A stretch of DNA of 46,237 bases from an uncultured Bacteroidales bacterium (GCA_934717675.1 CAKUYZ010000008.1:1-46237); one strand, 5' to 3'; positions 1 through 8,504 are shown, counted from the first letter of the stretch. Made by a program: numbers and translations. The notes: generated from the sequence alone by a model not told the origin.

Positions 1-256
1 TCATAAAGGCAGAGTAGGCGATGCTGTCCACCCCGTTGGCAATAATGACTTTTTTGACCAGCTCACTTTTTAGCCAAGGAAACGTTGGAGGGAAGCCTGT
101 TCCGCCAAGTTCCCAGACCTCATCCGAGGATATTTCAAGAGTGCCGTCAGAGCTGCAAGACCACCCCTTGCCGGAACCCGGGATGTCGGCCCCGTAGCTA
201 GTGGCCTGGATTGCCGCAAAGATTGTTAGGACTAAAAATCTGTAAAAATGTTTCAT
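1..256 (-). CDS. BspA-like leucine-rich-repeat secreted protein, 5' part only
   Basis: The first 85 codons of a gene running off the left edge, starting at ATG 256. The product begins with MKHFYRFLVLTIFAAIQ, a typical Sec signal peptide with a basic n-region and a hydrophobic core, with likely cleavage after SYGA near residue 23. A mature N-terminus with GWSCSSDGTLEISSD follows, then VKKVIIANGVDSIAYSAF. The last stretch matches the repeat unit of the LRR_5/BspA family, in which beta-strand residues precede I...AF. Such proteins in Bacteroidales are surface or secreted and often bind host or matrix partners, but nothing here shows the ligand. It is divergent from the regulator gene at 596. The C-terminus, and so any sorting signal, lies outside the window. 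Confidence 0.75.
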   Translation of the reverse strand, partial: MKHFYRFLVLTIFAAIQATSYGADIPGSGKGWSCSSDGTLEISSDEVWELGGTGFPPTFPWLKSELVKKVIIANGVDSIAYSAFM

Positions 257-595
257 TTGTTGCTTTTGCGTTTATGTTAGACATAAGGCAATGTCGCACG
301 GGAGTCTATTCCCGGCTCTCATCGGATATATACGGGGAGTAGTGATGCGGGTTGTAAAATGTTAGTTTTTTTTTGTAGATGTTATTATTTTAAGCCGATG
401 CGCCCTGCGGTGGATATAAAGAGAAGGGCGTCGGGTTAGGAAATTGCTTGCGATTGACGTTGGCTGTTATGAAATATAGCCAACAGAGGGTGAAAAGCCT
501 CAAAATGTAGATTTTTATATTTACATTCGCAAGATTGGAAAACAGGAGCATGCGCTGCCTTCGGAAGCGCACATCCCGCATACAGGAGAATATTT
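257..595. promoter_or_regulatory. AT-rich divergent intergenic region with inverted repeats
   Basis: This 339-base gap is the only gene-free stretch above 300 bases. It is clearly AT-richer than its surroundings and must hold promoters for the LRR gene (leftward) and the regulator (rightward). Visible inverted repeats are TTATGT-tag-ACATAA (272-286), CGGGA/TCCCG (299-314) and GTTGGCT/AGCCAAC (459-465 and 478-484, 12-base spacer). There is also a hairpin TGCGCT/AGCGCA (551-571). A box TACATTCG (522-529) differs by one base from the Bacteroidota -7 consensus TAnnTTTG, but I see no good -33 partner. A strong ribosome site AGGAG lies at 584-588, seven bases before the ATG at 596. A leftward 63-codon open frame (390-581) has no coding character. 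Confidence 0.5.
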
Positions 596-1702
596 ATGGA
601 CTTTAGTCTGTCCTACTATAATTATGCGACGGTAATGGTGTTGGGCGTATTGCTTGCGCTCATAGTCTTGCTTCTGCGTCAAAAGACTCGGCAAGATGAG
701 GCTTTCGCATCCTACCGTCGAGCAAGGGCTTGCCTCATAGGCGTGTATGCCGTCATCTCCATAGACTTGATCCTCAGTCTAGTGGTGAACAACAACTCCG
801 AGATTGGTGAGAATGCTGATACTGCTGTGGACATATTGTGCTACACACCCACGGCCATTCTCTTCACGTGGATGGTGAGCTGGCTCATTGACGAGAATGT
901 GGAATATCGCCTAAAGATTGTGCGTGATGTAGCATTGTGGCTGATGACATTGCTGCTGGTGCTGTCCACGTTTTTCATTCCGGAGCAGTCTGTGGTGCAG
1001 GCCATTGTCGTTTGCGTGGCCGTGTTTTGGAGCTGTTTTATATTCTATTTCGGAATCCGCATCATACGCAGTTTCCGCCGCGCTGTGGCCAGGTTGGATA
1101 ATTTCTACTCAGAGGATGTGGCCAGTCGCATTGGTTGGCTGAGGAACAGTTTTCTCACTTTTGTGATATTTGGCCTTTGCGGCCCAGTCGTGGCCATAAG
1201 CCCTGCGTGGGTGAATATGATATACAACATTGTCGGAGGCGTGGTCTATGCCTATGTTTGCTCTTCGATGCTCAATTATTATGAGAGCTTCGAACTGGTT
1301 GACCGCGTGACCCACTCTGCGGGCGAGCCCGCGGCCGAGGAAGCGAAGCCAAAACAGGCAACGGGACAAGACCTGGCGAAGATAAAGGCCTGGGAGGATA
1401 GGAATGGCTACTGGCAGGCGGGAGTGACCATAGCGGACGTGGCCAAGCAATTGGGGATGACTGCACTGGACGTGGCAAAGGTGGTGAACGACACCTATGG
1501 ATGCTCTTTCCGCGAACACATCAACCGGCTTCGTGTCCACGATGCGCAGGAGCTGCTCGTCCACTATCCCGAGAAGCCTGTGGCCGAGGTGGCCACAATG
1601 CTCGGTTATCGTACGGAAGAAGAGATGACTTTGTTATTTAAGCAGATTGCCAACGTGTCGCCGTCAGAGTGGCGCAAGGGCGTCTTGCGTCTTATGTCAT
1701 GA
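596..1702 (+). CDS. Membrane-embedded AraC-type transcriptional regulator
   Basis: A 368-residue protein with about seven hydrophobic segments in its first 230 residues (for example near 10-28, 45-65, 76-98, 110-130, 133-156 and 185-228). A charged, Ala/Glu/Lys-rich linker follows, and then a C-terminal AraC-type helix-turn-helix domain (about 272-362). In that domain VTIADVAKQLGM forms the first HTH, and PVAEVATMLGYRTEEEMTLLFKQ with the closing NVSPSEWR forms the second. Family knowledge: membrane-tethered AraC regulators are common in Bacteroidota and are thought to sense envelope signals; the target is unknown here. The start is fixed by AGGAG at 584-588. Its TGA overlaps the ATG of hrpB (ATGA), so the two are translationally coupled. 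Confidence 0.85.
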   Translation: MDFSLSYYNYATVMVLGVLLALIVLLLRQKTRQDEAFASYRRARACLIGVYAVISIDLILSLVVNNNSEIGENADTAVDILCYTPTAILFTWMVSWLIDENVEYRLKIVRDVALWLMTLLLVLSTFFIPEQSVVQAIVVCVAVFWSCFIFYFGIRIIRSFRRAVARLDNFYSEDVASRIGWLRNSFLTFVIFGLCGPVVAISPAWVNMIYNIVGGVVYAYVCSSMLNYYESFELVDRVTHSAGEPAAEEAKPKQATGQDLAKIKAWEDRNGYWQAGVTIADVAKQLGMTALDVAKVVNDTYGCSFREHINRLRVHDAQELLVHYPEKPVAEVATMLGYRTEEEMTLLFKQIANVSPSEWRKGVLRLMS

Positions 1703-4218
1703 CAAATATCAACATATCGGCCGAAGGCTTGTCTTTGCCCGCGGCGGAGATAGCCGAGCGCGTCAACGAGACGCTGTCCCAAAAATCTCAGTTGGTGGTG
1801 ACCGCGCCACCCGGGGCAGGAAAATCAACTTTACTTCCACTAACCATGTTGCGAGGCCTGCCTGGCGACGGCCGAATTGTGATGTTGGAGCCTCGACGGC
1901 TGGCCGCGAGGCAGATAGCCGAGCGCATGGCGCAGCTCATTGGCGAGGACGTGGGGCAGACCGTCGGCTACACAGTGCGCTTTGACAGCAAGACATCGGC
2001 ATGCACGCGGGTGGAGGTGGTGACAGAAGGCGTACTGACGCGTCGTCTCGTGGCCGACCCCACGCTAGATGGCGTGACCGCCGTGATATTTGACGAGTTC
2101 CATGAGCGGAGCATATTCGCCGACGTGGCGTTGGCCTTGGCTCGCGAGGCGCAGCAAGTGGTGAGGCCAGATTTGAGAGTTGTCATCATGTCGGCCACCA
2201 TCGATGCCACGGCCATTTGCCGTCTGCTCGACGCTCCGCTCATAGAGAGCCGCGGGCGGATGTTCCCAGTGGACATAAGGAGGGCTGACGAGTGTGACCC
2301 GCTGACGTGCGCCGAGGCTGTGGCGCGCATGGTGAGGCAGGCACATGATGAAGTTGAGGGAGACATCTTGGCCTTCCTGCCCGGCGAGGGGGAAATTCGC
2401 CGCGCGGCGGACATCCTAAGCGGTAAGTTGGGCAAGACGCACGTCTTGCCCCTTTATGGCATGCTGCCGCAAGCCGAGCAAAGGCGAGCCATCGCCCCAA
2501 GCAGGGCGGGTGAGCGCAAGGTGGTGCTGGCCACGCCCATTGCCGAGACCTCTCTCACCATAGAGGGCGTAAGGGTGGTGGTGGACAGTGGTTTGTGCCG
2601 CCAGATGGTTTTTGACCCGCAGAGCGGCCTGAGTCATTTGGAGACCGTGAGGATATCTATGGACATGGCCGACCAGCGAACGGGCCGCGCAGGCCGCGTG
2701 GCCCCGGGCGTGTGTTACAGGCTGTGGAGCCTTGCCACGGAGCATCGTATGGCTCCAATGCGCAAGCCTGAGATTGAGACGGCCGACTTGGCCCCAATGA
2801 TGCTAGACGTGAGCGCATGGGGTGAGCAAGACCCCACTAGGCTGACGTGGCTCACGCCACCACCGGCTGGTCATGTGGCTCAGGCCATGAGGCTTCTGGA
2901 GATGCTCGACGCCGTTGACGCCGACGGCAAACTGACTCCGCATGGCAAAGAGCTCAGCCGTATGCCATGTCACCCGCGCATGGCGCAAATGATGGTGGCG
3001 GCAGAGACTCCCGCTCTCAAAAAGTTGGCCGCCGACTTGGCCGCGACGCTCGAAGAGAAAGACCAGCTGGCGCGCCCGCAGGGCGAGGCTCAGCCTGGGG
3101 CTGACATAAGCCTTAGGGTCGAGGCTCTGCGACGATATAGGCAAAGGCCGCAAGGCGCGGGAAAGGCGTGGGTCCGCATTGCCAAGATTGCCGAACAATA
3201 TATGAAGATGGGGAGGCTAGTGGAGCCAGACAATGGCCCGTTCTCACCCACCGACGCGGGCTTGTTGCTTGCCGCGGCCTACCCGGAGCGCATAGCGTCG
3301 GCTCGGGAGGGGAAACATGGTCTCTTTATGCTCTCTAGTGGAGATATGGCTCAGCTGCCCAAAGATGACGACTTATCCTCTGAGCCTTGGATTGTGGCCG
3401 CCAATGTCAACGCCCGCGAGGGCGTGGGGCGCATATTCTTGGCCGCACCCGTATGCCCGCAAGACCTGCGCCCGATGGTCAAGGAGCGAGACAATGTGGC
3501 GTGGGACATGAAGCGAGGTTCCGTGATTGCGCAACGCGAATATCGCATCGGGAGCCTTGTCTTAGGCTCCAAGCCCATCAGGGAGCAGAGCCGAGAGCTT
3601 ATAACGGACGCTATATGCCAGGCCGCCAGGAAAGACGGCGAGCGGATGCTCGACTTTTCCAATGCCGTCACGGAGTGGCAGCGCAGGGTGGCCACGGTGG
3701 CTGAGTGGCACCCAGAGATGGGGTTGCCAGACGTGTCTACACCCTCCGTGCTTGATAAAGCCCCCGAGTGGCTGCCCGTGTTTTTGGGCAAGGCGACCAC
3801 GGTGGCCGAAATGAAAAAAATAGACATACTCCCCGCCTTGCAGGCAATGCTCACATATGAGCAGCAGCGTGAGGTGGATCGGTTGGCGCCAGAGCGCATC
3901 GAGGTGCCCACGGGCAGCAAGATAAAGGTGGAATACAGGGCGGCGGCCGAGGCTCCGGTGCTGCGCGTGAGGCTGCAAGAGGTCTTCGGGATGGCCCAGA
4001 CGCCAAGGGTTGACGGAGGTCGCCGCCCTGTGCTGATGGAGCTGCTCTCGCCGGGCTATAAGCCCGTGCAACTTACGCAAGACCTAGGCAGTTTTTGGAA
4101 AAACACATATTTCGAGGTGCGCAAAGAGCTGCGTCGCCGCTATCCCAAGCACTCGTGGCCAGACAACCCGTTGGAGGCGGAGGCCGTGAGGGGCGCGAAG
4201 CGGAGGCCGCAAACATGA
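1699..4218 (+). CDS. hrpB: ATP-dependent helicase HrpB
   Basis: An 839-residue DEAH-box superfamily 2 helicase of the HrpB family, at the family's usual length. Visible motifs are APPGAGKST (motif I, near residue 35), FDEFHERS (motif II), MSATID (motif III), the helicase C-terminal segment with ATPIAETSLTI and QRTGRAGRVAPG (motif VI), and the HrpB-specific C-terminal region to the end. The ATG at 1699 overlaps the stop of the AraC-like gene by four bases; a GTG ten codons earlier would extend it inside that gene and is less likely. HrpB proteins are presumed RNA helicases of poorly defined role. Nothing links it to the regulator except the coupled translation. Confidence 0.93.
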   Translation: MTNINISAEGLSLPAAEIAERVNETLSQKSQLVVTAPPGAGKSTLLPLTMLRGLPGDGRIVMLEPRRLAARQIAERMAQLIGEDVGQTVGYTVRFDSKTSACTRVEVVTEGVLTRRLVADPTLDGVTAVIFDEFHERSIFADVALALAREAQQVVRPDLRVVIMSATIDATAICRLLDAPLIESRGRMFPVDIRRADECDPLTCAEAVARMVRQAHDEVEGDILAFLPGEGEIRRAADILSGKLGKTHVLPLYGMLPQAEQRRAIAPSRAGERKVVLATPIAETSLTIEGVRVVVDSGLCRQMVFDPQSGLSHLETVRISMDMADQRTGRAGRVAPGVCYRLWSLATEHRMAPMRKPEIETADLAPMMLDVSAWGEQDPTRLTWLTPPPAGHVAQAMRLLEMLDAVDADGKLTPHGKELSRMPCHPRMAQMMVAAETPALKKLAADLAATLEEKDQLARPQGEAQPGADISLRVEALRRYRQRPQGAGKAWVRIAKIAEQYMKMGRLVEPDNGPFSPTDAGLLLAAAYPERIASAREGKHGLFMLSSGDMAQLPKDDDLSSEPWIVAANVNAREGVGRIFLAAPVCPQDLRPMVKERDNVAWDMKRGSVIAQREYRIGSLVLGSKPIREQSRELITDAICQAARKDGERMLDFSNAVTEWQRRVATVAEWHPEMGLPDVSTPSVLDKAPEWLPVFLGKATTVAEMKKIDILPALQAMLTYEQQREVDRLAPERIEVPTGSKIKVEYRAAAEAPVLRVRLQEVFGMAQTPRVDGGRRPVLMELLSPGYKPVQLTQDLGSFWKNTYFEVRKELRRRYPKHSWPDNPLEAEAVRGAKRRPQT

Positions 4219-4238
4219 CGGCGCGCCATTATTTTGCC

Positions 4239-4246
4239 TAACTTTG
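4239..4246 (+). promoter_or_regulatory. Promoter -7 box for the FKBP pair (TAACTTTG)
   Basis: An exact match to the Bacteroidota -7 consensus TAnnTTTG, followed by CCCG. It lies 26 bases before the GTG start of the first FKBP gene, in the 54-base gap after hrpB. No convincing TTTG appears about 20 bases upstream. The 11-base string AACTTTGCCCG recurs in front of the radical SAM gene (25822-25832), which supports a promoter reading. Confidence 0.55.
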
Positions 4247-4272
4247 CCCGCATAACGAAACACGCATAAAGA

Positions 4273-4860
4273 GTGGAAAAAACAAGCTATGCCATTGGCA
4301 TGAACGTTGCGGCCAGCTTGCGTCAGAGCGGGGCCAAAGATATTGACTGTGACGCCTTGTGCAGGGGCGTCAAAGATGTGCTGTCTGGTCAGCCTACCGA
4401 GATTTCGCCCAACGAGGCCGGGCAGATACTCAAAAAATATTTCTCAGATCTGGAGGACTCCCAGACCAAAGACGCCATCAGGATTGGAGCGGACTACCTG
4501 GAAGTCAACGGCGAACGCAGTGAGGTGACCACACTGAAGAGCGGCCTCCAATATGAGGTGCTGAAGCAGGGCGACGGCCCAAAGCCAAAGGCCACGGACG
4601 TCGTCCGATGCCACTATGTGGGCACGCTCATTGACGGCACTGAGTTTGACTCCTCAATACGTCGCGGCACACCGGCCGACTTTCCCGTCAACGGAGTCAT
4701 TGCAGGCTGGGTGGAGGCGCTCCAGCTCATGCCCGTAGGCTCCAAGTGGAAGCTCTATATCCCCTACCAGTTGGGCTACGGGGCTCGCGGCGCGGGGCAG
4801 AGCATCCCGCCCTATGCCACGCTCATCTTTGAGGTTGAGCTGCTCGAGATTCTTAAATAA
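4273..4860 (+). CDS. FKBP-type peptidyl-prolyl isomerase, cytoplasmic
   Basis: A 195-residue FKBP without a signal peptide. Residues 1-85 are the helical N-terminal dimerisation region of the FkpA/Mip type (MEKTSYAIGMNVA). Residues about 90-195 are the FKBP domain, with VRCHYVGTLIDGTEFDSS, GVIAGWVEALQLMPVGSKWK and YGARG...IPPYATLIFEVELL, which contain the usual active-site aromatic residues. It would catalyse cis-trans isomerisation of Xaa-Pro bonds. The GTG at 4273 is chosen because the next ATG, ten residues in, would remove the conserved MxKxSYAxG start of the family. It forms a tandem pair with the lipoprotein FKBP that begins 28 bases after its stop. Confidence 0.88.
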   Translation: MEKTSYAIGMNVAASLRQSGAKDIDCDALCRGVKDVLSGQPTEISPNEAGQILKKYFSDLEDSQTKDAIRIGADYLEVNGERSEVTTLKSGLQYEVLKQGDGPKPKATDVVRCHYVGTLIDGTEFDSSIRRGTPADFPVNGVIAGWVEALQLMPVGSKWKLYIPYQLGYGARGAGQSIPPYATLIFEVELLEILK

Positions 4861-4888
4861 ACTAAAAGTACATATCACACAAACGACA

Positions 4889-5686
4889 ATGAACAAACTG
4901 TTTCTGGCCGTGGCGTCGATCGCAGTCCTCGCCACGTCGTGCAACGGGGGCATCTCGCCCAAGGCAAACCTCAAGAGCCAGCAAGACTCCATCAGCTACG
5001 CTCTCGGCGTGGTTATTGGCAACTCTATGGCTCAGCAGATCAAGCAGATGCCTTTTGACACCATCAACGTCAAGACATACGCTCAAGCTCTCGCCTCCAG
5101 CAAGCCCAGCGAGCGTTATCTTGACTATATCAAGGGTCAGCTGGACTCCATTGACGGCAACCTCTTCATGAGCGGCTGTCGCGCTCAGCTCGGCCTTGGC
5201 AAGGCCGCCATTGAGCCTGAGGCTGCGGAGGCCATCCTCAACAACAAGGCCGCGGCCAAGCGCGCCGAGGAACAGGCTAAGCGCGAAGCTCAGGCGGCCT
5301 CCAATGAGGCGGCAGGCAGGGCTTTCCTTGAGAGCAACGCTAAGGCCGAGGGCGTGGACAGCACGGCCAGCGGACTACAGTACAAGATCCTGACCGCAGG
5401 CAACGGGCCTAAGCCCAAAGTCACGGATCGCGTCAAGGTCAACTATCGCGGCACGCTCATTGACGGCACTGAGTTCGACTCTTCAAAGGAGGGCGAGCCC
5501 GTGACTATGGCTGTCAGCGGCGTCATCAAGGGTTGGCAGGAGGCTCTGCAGCTTATGCCCGTAGGCTCCAAGTGGCAGCTCGTCATCCCCGCCGACTTGG
5601 CCTATGGCAAGCGCGGCGCAGGCGACAAGATTGGCCCGAACGCCACCCTCATCTTCGAGGTTGAGCTCGTCGAGATTGTCAAATAG
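4889..5686 (+). CDS. FKBP-type peptidyl-prolyl isomerase lipoprotein
   Basis: A 265-residue protein with a lipoprotein signal peptide (MNKLFLAVASIAVLATSC, lipobox ATSC, Cys18). It has a FkpA-type N-terminal helical domain (DSISYALGVVIG onward), an Ala/Glu/Lys-rich helical linker (about 110-150) and a C-terminal FKBP domain (about 165-265) with VNYRGTLIDGTEFDSS and YGKRGAGDKIGPNATLIFEVELVEI. It should act as a prolyl isomerase and chaperone in the periplasm, anchored to a membrane. The ATG at 4889 is preferred because it directly yields the signal peptide; the open frame extends 25 codons upstream into the previous gene. Parts of its FKBP domain are nearly identical in DNA to the preceding gene. 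A strong terminator follows. Confidence 0.9.
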   Translation: MNKLFLAVASIAVLATSCNGGISPKANLKSQQDSISYALGVVIGNSMAQQIKQMPFDTINVKTYAQALASSKPSERYLDYIKGQLDSIDGNLFMSGCRAQLGLGKAAIEPEAAEAILNNKAAAKRAEEQAKREAQAASNEAAGRAFLESNAKAEGVDSTASGLQYKILTAGNGPKPKVTDRVKVNYRGTLIDGTEFDSSKEGEPVTMAVSGVIKGWQEALQLMPVGSKWQLVIPADLAYGKRGAGDKIGPNATLIFEVELVEIVK

Positions 5687-5711
5687 TCGCGGCTGGCGAG
5701 AGTAATTGATA

Positions 5712-5758
5712 AGCCCCGCCCCGTCAGAACGTTAGTCTGACGGGGCGGGGCTCTTTTA
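5712..5758 (+). terminator. Rho-independent terminator of the hrpB/FKBP unit
   Basis: A perfect 16-bp stem (5712-5727 pairing with 5737-5752) with a nine-base loop AACGTTAGT, very GC-rich, followed by CTTTTAAT. It lies 25 bases after the FKBP lipoprotein stop. Confidence 0.9.
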
Positions 5759-5799
5759 ATGCGCGGCGTGCCCTCATTTAGGCTTCGCACATAGGGCGG

Positions 5800-5844
5800 G
5801 TAAAACAAAACAGCCGCCCGCCACATATCTGCTGTGGCGGGCGG
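5800..5844 (-). terminator. Rho-independent terminator of the alaS unit
   Basis: A perfect 12-bp stem CCGCCCGCCACA (5814-5825) / TGTGGCGGGCGG (5833-5844) with a seven-base loop. Read leftward it is followed by CTGTTTTGTTTTA, a classic T-tract. It lies 23 bases beyond the alaS stop. Confidence 0.9.
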
Positions 5845-5867
5845 TCGTTGTCATGGTGGCTGGTCTG

Positions 5868-8504
5868 TTAACCGAGCTTTGAGGTGAAGAAATACTTGGC
5901 CTCGCGGAGGGCTGCCTCCATGCCTGCGGCATTCTTGCCACCCGCGGTGGCGAAGAAAGGCTGTCCGCCGCCACCGCCTTGGATGAACTTGGCCACGTCG
6001 CGGATTGTAGCGCCAGCGTTGAGGCCGAGGCTCTTGACCAAGTTGTCGGTGATGATGATGAGCAGCTGTGGCTTGTCATCCACTGTGCAGCCAAGCACAA
6101 TCACAGCCTCGTCATATTCACTGCGGAGCTGGAACGCCAGGTCTTTGAGCTTGTCTGCGAAGATGGGCTTGACCTCTGTGACGAGGAGGTAGCGAGAGCC
6201 GATCTTCTCCGCTTTCTCCTTAAGGTTCTGCTTCTCGGCGGCAATCATGCTTGTCATCATGTTCTCGGCGCGTTGCTGGAGCTTGGCGTTGCTCTGTATG
6301 AGTTGCTCAATGCTCTTGCGGATGTCTTTTGCGCCCTTGAGGGCCTCGCCCAGGTCTTTGAGCGTCCCCACGAGCTCGTCCACCATCTGTTCCGCCTTGT
6401 CTGCCGTGACGGCCTCAATGCGTCGTACGCCGGCCGAGACGGAAGACTCTGCCAATATTTTGAAGAACCCGATGCAGCCCGTGGCCTTCACATGGGTGCC
6501 GCCGCAGAATTCAATTGAGTTTCCGAACTTGACCACGCGCACCTTGTCGCCATACTTCTCGCCAAAGAGCGACATGGCGCCTAGCTTGCGGGCCTCCTCA
6601 ATGGGCATGGCGCGCTGCTCCTCCAAAGGCACGTTGGCGCGTATTTTCTGGTTGACCAGGTGCTCCACTTTGGCCAGTTCCTCGTCCGTCACCTTTTGGA
6701 AGTGGCTGAAGTCGAAGCGCAGGCCATCTGGCGTCACGAGCGAGCCCTTCTGCTCCACGTGGTTGCCAAGCACCTCGCGCAAGGCCTCTTGCATCAGGTG
6801 GGTGGCGGAGTGGTTGTCCGCGATCAGCTCGCGGCGGTGCTCATCAATCTGCACGTGGACTGGTTTGTCCATCACGGCAGGGAGCTCGGTGGCAATGTGG
6901 GTTATGAGGTTGTTCTCCTTGATGGTGTCTATCACCCTCACCGTCTTGCCGCTGGCGTCAGTTATGGTGCCGGTGTCTCCCACTTGGCCGCCGCTCTCGC
7001 CATAGAATGGCGTACGGTCAAATATGATCTGATACTGCTCCTTGTTCTTGGCCTTTACGAGGCGATAGCGCACAATGCGCACATCGGCCTTCGTCTCGTC
7101 ATAGCCAATGAAGTCCTCTTTCACGGCCGTCTCGTCCAGCACCACCCAGTCGCCGGCCTCGATGGCCGTGGCGTTGCGGGCGCGGTCTTTCTGCGCGGCC
7201 ATCTCGCGGTCGAACTCTGCCGTGTCGGCCTCCAGCCCGTTTTCGCGGAGGATGAGTTCCGTCAGGTCGAGAGGGAAGCCATAGGTGTCATACAGCTCAA
7301 AGGCCACCTTGCCGCTGATTTTCTTCTGGCCTTTCTTCTTTGTCTCCTCAATTATGCCCGTGAGCATGTTGATGCCCGTGGCCAATGTTTTGAGGAATCC
7401 TTCCTCCTCCTCTTTTATCACCTTGGTGACGAGCTCCTGCTGCGCCTTGAGTTCGGGATATGCGCCGCCCATTGTCTCGACAAGGGTGGGGACGAGCTTA
7501 TAGAGCGTGGCCTCTTTGCCGCCGAGGAATGTGTAGTTATATCGCACGGCGCGGCGGAGGATTCGGCGGATCACGTAGCCGGCCTTGTTGTTGCTGGGCA
7601 GCTGGCCATCGGTGATGGAGAACGCAATGGTGCGGATGTGGTCGGCCATGACGCGCATGGCCACGTCGGTCTGCTCGCTTGTGCCATATTTGACTCCCGT
7701 GAGCTCGGCAATTTTGTCTAGCAGGGGGGTGAAGACGTCGGTGTCATAGTTCGACGTTTTGTGCTGCACGGCGCGCACCAGCCGCTCAAAGCCCATGCCC
7801 GTGTCCACGTGATGGTTGGGCAGCGGCTCTAGCTCACCGTTGGCCTTGCGGTTATATTGCATGAAGACGAGGTTCCAAATCTCGATGACCTGTGGGTTGT
7901 CTTTGTTCACTAGGTCGCGGCCCGAGACGGCCTTGCGCTCCTCATCGGGGCGCATGTCATAGTGAATCTCGGAGCATGGGCCGCAGGGTCCCGTGTCGCC
8001 CATCTCCCAGAAGTTGTCGTGCTTGTTGCCGTCAATGATGCGGTCTTTGGACACGTGGGTGGCCCATGCGTCATAGGCCTCGGTGTCGCGCGCCACTCCG
8101 TCTTCTTTAGATCCTTCGAAGATGGTGACGTAGAGGCGATCCTTGTCTAGCTTGATGACCTCGGTCAGGAATTCCCAAGCGAAGGCAATGGCCTCTTTCT
8201 TGAAGTAGTCGCCAAAAGACCAGTTGCCAAGCATCTCGAACATGGTGTGGTGGTAGGTGTCATGGCCCACCTCTTCCAGGTCGTTGTGCTTGCCCGACAC
8301 GCGGAGGCACTTTTGCGAGTCGCTCACGCGGCTGGCGGTGATGGGTACGTTGCCCAATATGATGTCTTTGAACTGGTTCATACCCGCGTTGGTGAACATC
8401 AGCGTGGGGTCGCCTTTTATGACCATCGGGGCCGATGGGACGATCTTGTGACCCTTCGAACGGAAGAAGTCCAAGAAGCTTTGACGAACTTCGTTGGCAG
8501 TCAT
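5868..8504 (-). CDS. alaS: Alanyl-tRNA synthetase
   Basis: An 878-residue class II synthetase that charges tRNA-Ala. The N-terminal catalytic domain begins MTANEVRQSFLDFFRSKGHKI, with FTNAGMNQFK and the DTGMGFERL segment. The editing domain carries the zinc-binding HSATHL (HxxxH) and FCGGTH (CxxxH) motifs that clear Ser and Gly mischarged tRNA. A C-terminal coiled coil and C-Ala domain with Gly-rich FIQGGGGGQP close it. The ATG at 8504 gives the standard family N-terminus; the frame runs 29 codons further upstream into the end of the sugar kinase gene without conserved sequence. It ends just before a strong terminator and is the last gene of the leftward unit. Confidence 0.97.
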   Translation of the reverse strand: MTANEVRQSFLDFFRSKGHKIVPSAPMVIKGDPTLMFTNAGMNQFKDIILGNVPITASRVSDSQKCLRVSGKHNDLEEVGHDTYHHTMFEMLGNWSFGDYFKKEAIAFAWEFLTEVIKLDKDRLYVTIFEGSKEDGVARDTEAYDAWATHVSKDRIIDGNKHDNFWEMGDTGPCGPCSEIHYDMRPDEERKAVSGRDLVNKDNPQVIEIWNLVFMQYNRKANGELEPLPNHHVDTGMGFERLVRAVQHKTSNYDTDVFTPLLDKIAELTGVKYGTSEQTDVAMRVMADHIRTIAFSITDGQLPSNNKAGYVIRRILRRAVRYNYTFLGGKEATLYKLVPTLVETMGGAYPELKAQQELVTKVIKEEEEGFLKTLATGINMLTGIIEETKKKGQKKISGKVAFELYDTYGFPLDLTELILRENGLEADTAEFDREMAAQKDRARNATAIEAGDWVVLDETAVKEDFIGYDETKADVRIVRYRLVKAKNKEQYQIIFDRTPFYGESGGQVGDTGTITDASGKTVRVIDTIKENNLITHIATELPAVMDKPVHVQIDEHRRELIADNHSATHLMQEALREVLGNHVEQKGSLVTPDGLRFDFSHFQKVTDEELAKVEHLVNQKIRANVPLEEQRAMPIEEARKLGAMSLFGEKYGDKVRVVKFGNSIEFCGGTHVKATGCIGFFKILAESSVSAGVRRIEAVTADKAEQMVDELVGTLKDLGEALKGAKDIRKSIEQLIQSNAKLQQRAENMMTSMIAAEKQNLKEKAEKIGSRYLLVTEVKPIFADKLKDLAFQLRSEYDEAVIVLGCTVDDKPQLLIIITDNLVKSLGLNAGATIRDVAKFIQGGGGGQPFFATAGGKNAAGMEAALREAKYFFTSKLG

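Noticed and set aside
390..581. 63-codon leftward open frame in the divergent intergenic region
   Set aside because: Composition is that of AT-rich intergenic DNA, the peptide has no recognisable pattern, and it lies across the regulator's leader.
6660..7721. 353-codon rightward open frame opposite alaS
   Set aside because: Antisense shadow; no motif and no promoter or ribosome site.
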